Shown here: one piece after another, positions 43,683 to 51,542 of the stretch
Layout: each line of letters starts with the position of its first letter
Position numbering within the stretch: the stretch's first letter is position 1
Assembly (NCBI RefSeq): GCF_030409325.1
Contig: NZ_JAUFPR010000002.1
Location: forward strand, 1,426,001-1,490,000
Reading direction: 5' to 3'
DNA from: Mucilaginibacter aquaedulcis
GTDB lineage: Bacteria; Bacteroidota; Bacteroidia; Sphingobacteriales; Sphingobacteriaceae
Length of the DNA stretch: 64,000 nucleotides
Translations under genes and position numbers: made by a program
Notes under the pieces: model-generated
What the model was told of the DNA's origin: nothing
The model's database searches: none
The model's input: only the letters and a program-made list of their open reading frames with translations

Positions 43683-44117
43683 TTAATTCACGTTAGCTAA
43701 AATCCTTAAACTATAGAGACGATTTTCGGTATTAGCACTCACCGTAGAATAAAGCATAATTTTCCCACTTTTATGTTTTGTCATGACGCTTAATGAAAGA
43801 CTTGCTGTATCATTTGGAAGAATTTTTCTTTTAGTCAAGTGATAGGACGTGCAAGAACAATCAGGCTGAACATTATTTATGATAAGCATCTCGGTTCCGG
43901 AATTTCGAATAGTAAATTTGCCTGTTAATAAAGTATCTTCAGAAACATTTCCGAAATCCACTTTGGTTTTGTCAAATGTCAGCACCGCTTTTGTCTTTTT
44001 AGGATCACGGAATAAGCTGTCAGCGACCTGCTGACCTTTAGACTTGGTTTGACAAGAAACTATAATCATGCCTAGCATAACTGTTCCCATAATGTTTAAA
44101 TAGTAGTTTTTTTTCAT
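43683..44117 (-). CDS. DUF1573 lipoprotein
   Basis: The protein has 144 aa from ATG 44117 (MKKNYYLNIMGTVMLGMIIV, then SCQ, a lipobox); the longer frame to 44132 overlaps the upstream gene by 4 bp. The mature part has FDKTKVDFGNVSEDTLLTGK, FTIRNSGTEMLIINNVQPDC and SCTSYHL. This is the DUF1573 Ig-like fold with its conserved D-C-x-C. Such proteins recur beside NVEALA/6-bladed-propeller genes in Bacteroidetes (from memory). The function is unknown; the Cys pair might interact with the cysteines of the exported peptides. Confidence 0.85.
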   Translation of the reverse strand: MKKNYYLNIMGTVMLGMIIVSCQTKSKGQQVADSLFRDPKKTKAVLTFDKTKVDFGNVSEDTLLTGKFTIRNSGTEMLIINNVQPDCSCTSYHLTKRKILPNDTASLSLSVMTKHKSGKIMLYSTVSANTENRLYSLRILANVN

Positions 44118-44128
44118 TGTAAAAGATA

Positions 44129-45262
44129 TCATAAGGTCATTTTATATATTTTAATCTCTCCTTTATCTTCGTTGATATATGGAGACGAGTAATAGTAAGG
44201 CTTAATATATCCGGCGACTTTGAATCCTAAGGGTACATCCACATCTCCAATGAGTACATCATTTTTATAAATTTGCAGACCGTCAGTTTTTTCATTAATA
44301 CTTTTGTGATAGCCTCTAAAAAGAAGATGTTGATCTTTCAAATATTTCAGAAAAGTATAATGTCCTTTGGCAGCGTCCTGATGAAACCAATTCTTTTTGA
44401 AATCCTGGAGTTTAGTCGTATTGGTATATTTCGTATCCATCCCTCTGCCAGCTTGACCAAATGTTTCTATGATGTTAAATTTTTCATCCGCTATATATAA
44501 TTTAGGATCCGCTGCAAAGGTCAAAACCATATTATTGTTTTCATACCAGTCGGGGTAGGAATAACAAAACACCATCGAGTTAAAGTCATGGTTGTAACTT
44601 GGACAAAATTTGCCAAACGTCCGAACAGATCCATTATCTAAACTCATTTCACCCAAGGCCAATGCTTTAGATGCATATTCCTTACGTGTTGGGTTAAACT
44701 TTGGATGCTGCGACAGAATGGGAAACAAAATTTTATCGTTGCTTGCCTTTATGTTTCCATCGTATATAAATGAATACATTTGCGACCTTTCGGGATCTGG
44801 TTCTTTTAACATCACGTCTTTAGGCACATCTAAATGCCAGTTAGCCTGATAACCATCGACTCTTTTAAAATTATTATCGAATATGTAACAGTCCCACCCA
44901 GGGCCTATCACAATAGAGCGCCCATTAGGCAAAAATGAAAAGTAAGCCACCGTTTTGATTGGCAATTCGTCCTTCCCGTTTCCTTGTCCAAGATATCTGT
45001 TTAAGAATTTACCCGTTGACGAAAATTTATATAAATATGAAAACTTCTTATCGATGAAAAATATATTATCGTTAAATAAAGCAATATCACCTACATAAGA
45101 ACTGTTGACGGAATCCAGCATAAGTGAATCCAGTTTTAGTTTTGTGTATTGAAGGTTGGTTTTATTCACAACCAAGGATTCATTATAGGAGACTGAAGGA
45201 CCTTTGCAGCCAAACACTACGCAAACCACTATGCTAAAAAGAAAATAAGGTATTGATTTCAT
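44129..45262 (-). CDS. Propeller-type lipoprotein (6-bladed beta-propeller/DUF4221-like)
   Basis: The protein has 377 aa from ATG 45262 (MKSIPYFLFSIVVCVVFGCK, lipobox VFGC). The frame extends to 45319 but those 19 residues do not look like part of it. It has blade-like motifs: DIALFNDNIFFIDKKFSYLY, KFSSTGKFLNRYLGQGNGKD and LYIADEKFNIIETFGQAGRG. This is the pattern of the 6-bladed propeller and BF3164/DUF4221 lipoproteins that accompany NVEALA peptides. It would sit in the periplasm or on the surface and could bind the peptide. It lies 11 bp before the DUF1573 gene. Confidence 0.82.
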   Translation of the reverse strand: MKSIPYFLFSIVVCVVFGCKGPSVSYNESLVVNKTNLQYTKLKLDSLMLDSVNSSYVGDIALFNDNIFFIDKKFSYLYKFSSTGKFLNRYLGQGNGKDELPIKTVAYFSFLPNGRSIVIGPGWDCYIFDNNFKRVDGYQANWHLDVPKDVMLKEPDPERSQMYSFIYDGNIKASNDKILFPILSQHPKFNPTRKEYASKALALGEMSLDNGSVRTFGKFCPSYNHDFNSMVFCYSYPDWYENNNMVLTFAADPKLYIADEKFNIIETFGQAGRGMDTKYTNTTKLQDFKKNWFHQDAAKGHYTFLKYLKDQHLLFRGYHKSINEKTDGLQIYKNDVLIGDVDVPLGFKVAGYIKPYYYSSPYINEDKGEIKIYKMTL

Positions 45263-45530
45263 ATGAAATAGATGAAGATAATTACTGTTGAAAGAAATCG
45301 TCCATGATAACTCAATCATGTAGCCGGGGTCGGCTAATAGTGTGTAAAGCTATCGTATAATTGGGACGGAGTTTTGATTTTGGATGGTTGAACGGCTATA
45401 GGCCTTTAAGGTAAATTTCAAGTAAACAAGTGTATAGCGGCTCTAGTAAAGCGGCAAAAGGGAACATTGGAATGCCGTGTAAATTAAACATATTGTCAGC
45501 TGCAATTAAATATTTACAAACTGGCTGGTC

Positions 45531-45564
45531 AACTATAACGTCAAAGGATATTGACGTTATAGTT
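45531..45564. terminator. Perfect 14-bp hairpin after the first NVEALA-like gene
   Basis: The arms aactataacgtcaa and ttgacgttatagtt pair exactly around a 6-base loop, 32 bp after the peptide stop at 45596. There is no T-run on the minus side. It lies in the 330-bp gap between the peptide gene and the propeller gene and could end or stabilise the peptide mRNA. Confidence 0.55.
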
Positions 45565-45595
45565 CCCAAAAAGCAATATCGGATTTGTTTATCGG

Positions 45596-45844
45596 TTACC
45601 CTTCGCAGTTGCTATTGTAATCCGAGCAATACAAAACTACTCCGGCACAGCTCGCGCCGTAATTATTTGCTGCACAGTTATTGTTCCCCCCTAAAAGCGC
45701 ACAATCACAAATAGTAGCCTCAGCGCCTAAAGCGATTTTCGATGAGAACATTTTGGGCAATGTGAATGCAGAGGTGAGGGTAAAAACAGCCGAAGCCGTA
45801 ACGAAAAGAGCTGCTGATTTTCTAAAGTTTTTTTTGAAGATCAT
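45596..45844 (-). CDS. NVEALA-like exported Cys-rich peptide 1
   Basis: The 82-aa peptide has a basic N-terminus and hydrophobic segment (KKNFRKSAALFVTASAVFTL), then FSSKIALGAEA. The mature Cys-rich part follows: ICDCALLGGNNNCAANNYGA, then SC, and a C-terminal YNSNCEG. In the NVEALA family (PF14055; from memory) an NVEAL(A)-type motif follows the export segment; KIALGAEA sits in that position here. There are six cysteines. It shares the mature part almost exactly with the next gene, but the export segments differ. Confidence 0.82.
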   Translation of the reverse strand: MIFKKNFRKSAALFVTASAVFTLTSAFTLPKMFSSKIALGAEATICDCALLGGNNNCAANNYGASCAGVVLYCSDYNSNCEG

Positions 45845-46043
45845 GAATGATAAAATTTTAGGTTAACAATAAGTACGAACGGCGACTGAATCAGCCGTTG
45901 TCGTATCCACAAATGCGTAGGTTTCTACTTTACTAAATAATAACGATAACAGCAATATTAATATTAAAGTCTCCTATGCCGAAGTCAAATTATCGAAATC
46001 AAGAGACCTTTATTGTTGTAAAGATTATTTATTTCGGCTAAGA

Positions 46044-46295
46044 TTACCCTTCGCAATTAGTGTTATAATCAGCACACATAGAATCAGAAGTCGGTGCGCA
46101 ATCGGCACCATAGTTGTTTGCTGCACAGTTATTATTGCCACCTAATAAAGCGCAATCACAGATAACAGATTCAGAACCCAGTGCAATTTTTGGCGAGTAG
46201 ATTTTTGATAAAGAAAATCCGTAAGAAAAATTGGCAACAGTCAGTCCGAGGAAAAGAGCTGGAAGAAAAACTTTTAATGTTTTTTTTGATTTCAT
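46044..46295 (-). CDS. NVEALA-like exported Cys-rich peptide 2
   Basis: The 83-aa peptide has a signal segment KSKKTLKVFLPALFLGLTVA, then NFSYGFSLSKIYSPKIALGS and ES. Its Cys-rich tail is ICDCALLGGNNNCAANNYGA, then DCAPTSDSMC and YNTNCEG. It shares 20 consecutive identical residues with peptide 1 (ICDC to NYGA) but differs after that, as in paralogous bacteriocins or signals. The 199-bp gap to peptide 1 contains a short acggc...gccgt hairpin near 45889. It stands directly downstream of the ECF sigma/anti-sigma pair. Confidence 0.82.
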   Translation of the reverse strand: MKSKKTLKVFLPALFLGLTVANFSYGFSLSKIYSPKIALGSESVICDCALLGGNNNCAANNYGADCAPTSDSMCADYNTNCEG

Positions 46296-46421
46296 AATAT
46301 ATGATTAAAAGATAAATATTAACAACAATAATATTGATTTATTCAGCAAAATGCAAATATTACAGCATTTAATAAGTAAAATAATAAATTATTTTACTTA
46401 TTAATATTAATTTAATATCCC

Positions 46422-46892
46422 TTAATTATAATTTAACGTTGCCTTTTTATTGTAATCCAAAAAACTGCGTATAAACGAATACAAGAGTACCACAAAAATT
46501 GCGATTAATGCGAGAAAACCCACATTTCCATATGGAGAGACTTCGTTAGTACCCAATATTTTCTTCAGGAAAACTAAGAGTGCTACGATGACAATGACAA
46601 CATAACTAAAAATAGCAAAAATCACTATATCCAATTTTCCAGGAAGTATCCATTTTGATTTGCTGCGATGATGTAAATCGAACTGCATTAGTAAATTTTC
46701 CTTTACCGTGTCAGGTGGATTCGGATACGAACTCATTTGCTCTTGTAAAAGCTTATGAATATTTAAAATGGCCTCCACCCGTTGAAAAAGTGCTTCATCT
46801 TGTTCAATGCAAAAACGAATTTCTTCTCTTTCTGAAGTGGGCAAAGCCCCCTCAATATAGTCCCACAGCTGCTGATCGGTGATGAATTTCAT
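46422..46892 (-). CDS. Putative anti-sigma factor with two membrane helices
   Basis: The 156-aa protein has a cytosolic helical N-terminus (MKFITDQQLWDYIEGALPTS, then EREEIRFCIEQDEALFQRVE) that resembles anti-sigma zinc-finger-less domains (L-W-x-Y-I-x-G-x-L-x-x-x-E-x-x-x-I-x-x-x-I). Two transmembrane segments follow (DIVIFAIFSYVVIVIVALLV and NVGFLALIAIFVVLLYSFIR). Its start lies 1 bp after the stop of the sigma-factor gene. This coupling and topology suggest that it holds the sigma factor at the membrane and releases it on an envelope signal. The family is not certain. Confidence 0.75.
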   Translation of the reverse strand: MKFITDQQLWDYIEGALPTSEREEIRFCIEQDEALFQRVEAILNIHKLLQEQMSSYPNPPDTVKENLLMQFDLHHRSKSKWILPGKLDIVIFAIFSYVVIVIVALLVFLKKILGTNEVSPYGNVGFLALIAIFVVLLYSFIRSFLDYNKKATLNYN

Positions 46893-46893
46893 A

Positions 46894-47460
46894 TTACATA
46901 GATTTATAAACTCCAGATAATTGTTCCCGGAGTTTTTGACGGGCCCGAAACAATCTCGATTTAATATTTTCTTTACGCAACTCTAAAATTAAACAGATTT
47001 CATCAATAGTTTGATCCTGAAAATAATACAGTTCAATAATTAACCCATCGACGTGGGATAGGTTTTTTATTGCATTGGCGATTTGAATTTTCATTAATTG
47101 TTTGTCACTACCAGATAGTTTACAATAATCTTCTTCTGCAGGTATATCAAATTCATCTTCTAATTTTTCGAAGAACACAAGTTTATTCGTTTTTCTTAAT
47201 TCGGTCATAGCAGTATTGAAAATAATTCTATACATCCAAGTAGAAAAACGAGATTTGTTTCTATAACTTTTTAGGTTATTTAGCACCTTTATAAAAACAT
47301 CCTGTGTGATTTCCTCCGAGAGCTCACGATTATTTCCCGTAAATTTCATCGCCAAATTAAAAGCAAAGCCCTGATAATTATCAATCAGTTGTGCAAAAGC
47401 TCCTCTGCTCCCGGAAAGTACAGCACAAATAAGTATCTCGTCGTTATTATATTCCGGCAT
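46894..47460 (-). CDS. ECF-type RNA polymerase sigma factor
   Basis: The 188-aa protein has sigma-70 region 2 (AFNLAMKFTGNNRELSEEIT, then QDVFIKVLNNLKSY and FSTWMYRIIFNTAMTELRK). Region 4 is a helix-turn-helix (IIELYYFQDQTIDEICLILE, then LRKENIKSRLFRARQKLRE). This is the typical length and layout. It probably drives the peptide block; no promoter can be assigned. It is upstream of the anti-sigma gene and the two peptide genes and downstream of the GLPGLI gene on the same strand. Confidence 0.93.
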   Translation of the reverse strand: MPEYNNDEILICAVLSGSRGAFAQLIDNYQGFAFNLAMKFTGNNRELSEEITQDVFIKVLNNLKSYRNKSRFSTWMYRIIFNTAMTELRKTNKLVFFEKLEDEFDIPAEEDYCKLSGSDKQLMKIQIANAIKNLSHVDGLIIELYYFQDQTIDEICLILELRKENIKSRLFRARQKLREQLSGVYKSM

Positions 47461-47499
47461 CGAAAATATGAGTCTTAAATTGCATTTTAATTGCTGAAA

Positions 47500-48243
47500 T
47501 CATAACAGTAAGTCCTTTAATATAAGCTGTCCGGGTCTGCCCATAGGCTGCAGTACATCGGACAACTTTTTCTTGTATAAGTCATAGTTGACAATCATGC
47601 CCTTATGCGGTGCCTGTATTAGATTCTTATCTACGGTTTGCGACACCCTTCTAGCCACCCAACTGATGTGTTCATGGGGCAGTGATACTTGCAATATCAT
47701 TCCCGGCAGTCCGTTGAAGGATTCGGGTCCTCCACATGTGGATATCTGGGTTGTATAAAATGCTACGACAAAAACTGAATCAAGGATAACTGCGTTTGCT
47801 CGCCTACATTCAAAACCTAAAATATCACGTTTTTCGTTTGTTATTTTCCATTTAATCGGCCTGATTGTATCTTTCACAATGAATGATTGCTCAAATACCT
47901 CCTTGTATCCGGTGTAGGATCTCTGTCTGAGATCCATATAAAATGAATTGTTAGCAGTTAGTTTGCTGATGATATTTTCTGTTTCCTTTTCCCTTCCTGA
48001 TATATAAAGCGACCGATCACCGGAAAAATGAAGGTTAAACGTGAAGATTTCGAATTGGGGATTTCGTCTCACATATTGATCAAAATCACCATTGTTCAGC
48101 AAGATGTTTTTTAGTTGCGGAAAGTTATTAACCTGCTTTTCATATTCGATCAAACCATGATCAATTATTTCAGATGTTTGTCCAAAGGAATAGTTTGCGG
48201 CTGTTAACAAAATCAGCACGGCCATTCGAGCAATTTTCTTCAT
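47500..48243 (-). CDS. GLPGLI family protein
   Basis: The 247-aa protein has a signal peptide (MKKIARMAVLILLTAANYSF, then GQ). The diagnostic motif is FNGLPGMILQVSLP. IKWKITNEKRDILGFECRRA precedes it, as in the family. GLPGLI proteins usually sit next to outer-membrane barrels (the gene starts 17 bp after the stop of the 912-aa barrel gene), probably as a periplasmic accessory. Confidence 0.9.
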   Translation of the reverse strand: MKKIARMAVLILLTAANYSFGQTSEIIDHGLIEYEKQVNNFPQLKNILLNNGDFDQYVRRNPQFEIFTFNLHFSGDRSLYISGREKETENIISKLTANNSFYMDLRQRSYTGYKEVFEQSFIVKDTIRPIKWKITNEKRDILGFECRRANAVILDSVFVVAFYTTQISTCGGPESFNGLPGMILQVSLPHEHISWVARRVSQTVDKNLIQAPHKGMIVNYDLYKKKLSDVLQPMGRPGQLILKDLLL

Positions 48244-48260
48244 ATCTGTCTCGATTTTTA

Positions 48261-50999
48261 TTATTTTCGACTCATTTTATTAATATCCCATACCAGAGAA
48301 ATTAAGAGATTTCTGCTGATGGTGAGATAGCTGTTTTGTACATTAAGGTTATTGTAAGCTAGCCTACTAAATCCTTTATTCTGGTCAAGAATGTCATTGA
48401 CGGCTACTCTTAAAGTCACATCCGCATTTTTAAAAAAACTTTTTTCAGCATAAAAATCCCAAATAGTTTGCTTGAATGGCCGATTGAAGGCAATCGTTTG
48501 TTGTTGATATTTATAGTTGAGATCAGAGTGTAAGACGAAATTAGCAGGTAGAAAAAAACTAAAATCCGGTGAAACGCTGTAAATCCAATATTTAACGCGG
48601 AACGCTGATTGTAAAGACGAAATGTTGGTGTTGTAAGCTCCTGTAATAGCTAGTGACAACTCATATTTTTCAGGATGCCTCTTAGACAATACAACCCCGG
48701 CATTGTATGCACTAGAATGATTGATATTCAAATTGTCATTAATGTAATTAACATACTTGGAATACTTTATCCCGACGCTGTTGCTGATAAACATGTCGTA
48801 TTCTTTCAGCATTTTACTATAGATGACGTAAGTATTTACTAGAGTTGTCGTTGCATCGTTGGCATTGATATAACCCACACTATTTCTACCTGATTCGTCT
48901 GTGATCACGTTCGTAACGATCGGACTCATCGTAAAGGTGTAAGTACTGTTGATCAGAAACGTTCTGTTAGTCTGCGGCGCGTAATCTCGATAGATCAGAT
49001 TAATATCACTTTGATAAGAGGTACCTAACTTGGGATTACCGACATATATATTCAGGGGATCGTCATTACTAGCCACAGGCTGAAGCTGATTAAGTTCCGG
49101 ATGAAGGGTTTGACCGTTATAGGATAAGGTCAGCCTTTTTTGTGGCTTGAAATAATAGCGGAAAGTTGCCTGAGGAAACCAGTCAACAAATTTTTTGCTT
49201 ATGGTTTGATTTCTGTATTCATTATCCTGTATAAAATCAGTTAGTCCAAAATCGGTTGAGATTATAAAGTTTATTTTTTTTGTGTTCAGGTTGTAAGATT
49301 CGCCGACTCTGTCTGTATTTTGCTTCAATTGGTAATGACTGCTATTCAGACTATCGAGTAAGGTATAGCTTTCACCGGTCCGATTATAGGAGTCTAAGAA
49401 GGATTTGTTTTTCTGAAAAAAAAGATAAATATTAGTTGATAAAAACGATACCGGCGATAAAGGTTCATTATAGATAGCTTTGAAGTCAAAGCTGTATAGG
49501 TCGTTATTATTATCTTTGTATTGATCAACCTTTAAAATACTATCAGTATAGTATTCCGGGGTTTTAAAAACGGATTTAGAATTTAACGTCCCACGTGAGT
49601 TGTTTATAATAACCGCTTGACCGATGTTGATGGATAGTGCTCTCCCTTTTTTTTGGAATTTTGTATTCCATAGAACACTGCTGTTGAAATCTTGCCTATC
49701 CATGGTCGTCGTCAATGTTCGCGAACCTTCATTGAGCGGGCTGTCAAATTCATTTTTCGTACGCTGCGTATAATTATCGTTAGAATGAATATGATGATTT
49801 GCACCCGATAGCGAAACGTTGATATCGGATTTTTCGTCAATTCGCACATTCAAGTTCAAGTCTGCTTTATTACTGAGGTTGTGCCTGGTAAAGTCCCCTG
49901 CTGTATTGGTAACCTGCACTGACTGCGACAATACATTTTGACTGATAGCGCTATTATTACCATTGATCGTCAAATTGCCGATCCTGTAATTTCCACTCAT
50001 TCGGTACTTACCCTGATTCCATTTGTTCTCGTAATGAGTTCCTCCTGTTTCTGCGACGGGGATTCCCTGTCCATCGTAAGTACCGTTCCAGCTGTCCAAT
50101 CCATTATTTCCACCGATTTTAATGCTGTTGAAACTTGTCTGATCCATACCATTTAAACCAATGACAGCATTATTACTGGCAACGGCATAAGCAGCGAACT
50201 TCTCACGATCATTAAACTTATTGATCATCGCCTGTGTTTCATATATTCCGGGTGCCCCTACTCCTGTTTTAACTTTTCCAAATAACCCGGAGTTATTATT
50301 TGCCTTCAGCTGAATGTTTAACGTTTTTACTTTTTTACTGTCATTTACGCCGGTGAAAGTAGCTTGCTTAGATGACTGATCATATAATTGCACCTTGTCA
50401 ACCATATCAGCTCTTATATTTTTTGTAATCAAACTTGGGTCATCACCGAAAAATTCCTCTCCATCTAAAAGCACCTTTTGCACATTTTGTCCATCTGCAG
50501 TAATCGCTCCGTTTTTATCCACTTGTATATTGGGAAGCCGCTTCAGTAAATCCTCTACTCTTGCATTTGGCCGCACTTGAAAACTGTCGGCAAGAAACTC
50601 TGTTGTATCCCCCTTAATTGTAACTGCGGCAATTTTCTGTCCTTTAACTACAACCTCTCTGAGGAATCTAACTTTTGCAGTTAACACAATGTCCCCGAAA
50701 TTCATTGTTGTATCCAATTTCAATGAAAACTTGTCAACATAATCAGGATATTCAGGAAACGACAATAAAAGAATGTACTCGTCCTTTTCAACATGCTGAA
50801 AAGAAAAATAACCACCAGTTATCGTACGGCTTTGCTTATACAAAATGGAGTCTTTACCCTTCAAAATGCAAACTGATAGATTTTCGATCGGCTGATGTGT
50901 TACCCCATCCAGAACACGACCTTTGATTTGGCGGTCCTGTCCCTTTATCGTCATAATATTTAAGGAAAAGAGCATAAAAATCACTAAAAAAAATTTCAC
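48261..50999 (-). CDS. Outer-membrane beta-barrel receptor-like protein of the peptide locus
   Basis: The 912-aa protein has a signal peptide (MKFFLVIFMLFSLNIMTIKG, then QD). A carboxypeptidase-regulatory-like domain covers about 24-115 (QIKGRVLDGVTHQPIENLSV). A plug-like block has VEDLLKRLPNIQVDKNGAIT and VLLDGEEFFGDD. A very Asn/Ser-rich barrel follows to the end, with a final YLTISRNLLISLVWDINKMS. It is a paralogue of the 880-aa protein at 19813. It is upstream of the GLPGLI gene (17 bp), a standard pair. It could export or take up the peptides. Confidence 0.88.
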   Translation of the reverse strand: MKFFLVIFMLFSLNIMTIKGQDRQIKGRVLDGVTHQPIENLSVCILKGKDSILYKQSRTITGGYFSFQHVEKDEYILLLSFPEYPDYVDKFSLKLDTTMNFGDIVLTAKVRFLREVVVKGQKIAAVTIKGDTTEFLADSFQVRPNARVEDLLKRLPNIQVDKNGAITADGQNVQKVLLDGEEFFGDDPSLITKNIRADMVDKVQLYDQSSKQATFTGVNDSKKVKTLNIQLKANNNSGLFGKVKTGVGAPGIYETQAMINKFNDREKFAAYAVASNNAVIGLNGMDQTSFNSIKIGGNNGLDSWNGTYDGQGIPVAETGGTHYENKWNQGKYRMSGNYRIGNLTINGNNSAISQNVLSQSVQVTNTAGDFTRHNLSNKADLNLNVRIDEKSDINVSLSGANHHIHSNDNYTQRTKNEFDSPLNEGSRTLTTTMDRQDFNSSVLWNTKFQKKGRALSINIGQAVIINNSRGTLNSKSVFKTPEYYTDSILKVDQYKDNNNDLYSFDFKAIYNEPLSPVSFLSTNIYLFFQKNKSFLDSYNRTGESYTLLDSLNSSHYQLKQNTDRVGESYNLNTKKINFIISTDFGLTDFIQDNEYRNQTISKKFVDWFPQATFRYYFKPQKRLTLSYNGQTLHPELNQLQPVASNDDPLNIYVGNPKLGTSYQSDINLIYRDYAPQTNRTFLINSTYTFTMSPIVTNVITDESGRNSVGYINANDATTTLVNTYVIYSKMLKEYDMFISNSVGIKYSKYVNYINDNLNINHSSAYNAGVVLSKRHPEKYELSLAITGAYNTNISSLQSAFRVKYWIYSVSPDFSFFLPANFVLHSDLNYKYQQQTIAFNRPFKQTIWDFYAEKSFFKNADVTLRVAVNDILDQNKGFSRLAYNNLNVQNSYLTISRNLLISLVWDINKMSRK

Positions 51000-51040
51000 T
51001 ATATTTTTAAAAGGCTAGGTAGGAAGATTAGATTAAAATA

Positions 51041-51370
51041 TTAGTTGTTTGATTTTTTCGTACCTACGTACGAACAAATGATTAACCCTGCTCCGCCACA
51101 GAATAATATTGATATTAAAAAAGTCAATATTTTAAAATTTTCCCTATCCACGAAACGCGATAAAATCATTCCGAATAAAAAACCCAGTGCAATACTGATA
51201 GAAATGATACCGAAGGTCAATAAAAACCTTGATGATTTAGGTGTTTGACTAATGTCAATGTTTCGCTCAATCAAAGCCATATTTTCTTTATTTCTCAGGT
51301 ATCGAATGCCAAATACCAAAACTAAAACGGCTAGAGCCAATAGAAACCAAATTAATGCTACGAAATTCAT
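51041..51370 (-). CDS. Small membrane protein with three hydrophobic segments
   Basis: The 109-aa protein has an N-terminal helix (LIWFLLALAVLVLVFGIRYL), then FLLTFGIISISIALGFLFGM and ILTFLISILFCGGAGLIICS. A short basic loop lies between the first and second segments. No family is recognised. It sits 41 bp before the barrel gene and 172 bp after the O-antigen-ligase gene on the same strand, so it is probably part of the block. It may be an immunity or anchor protein; this is speculation. Confidence 0.65.
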   Translation of the reverse strand: MNFVALIWFLLALAVLVLVFGIRYLRNKENMALIERNIDISQTPKSSRFLLTFGIISISIALGFLFGMILSRFVDRENFKILTFLISILFCGGAGLIICSYVGTKKSNN

Positions 51371-51542
51371 ATTTTTATTTTTTTTATTAGACGCAGGCTG
51401 TATCTGCGCGGTTGTATCTTTTACAGATTTTTTTTCTGTTAACGGTCTAATCGTGCGGTGTCATTTATTGCGATCGATCGAAAGGACTATTGATGACTAT
51501 AAGTCATTTTTCTTTGCCTTTTCAAAATATGACAGCGATGAC

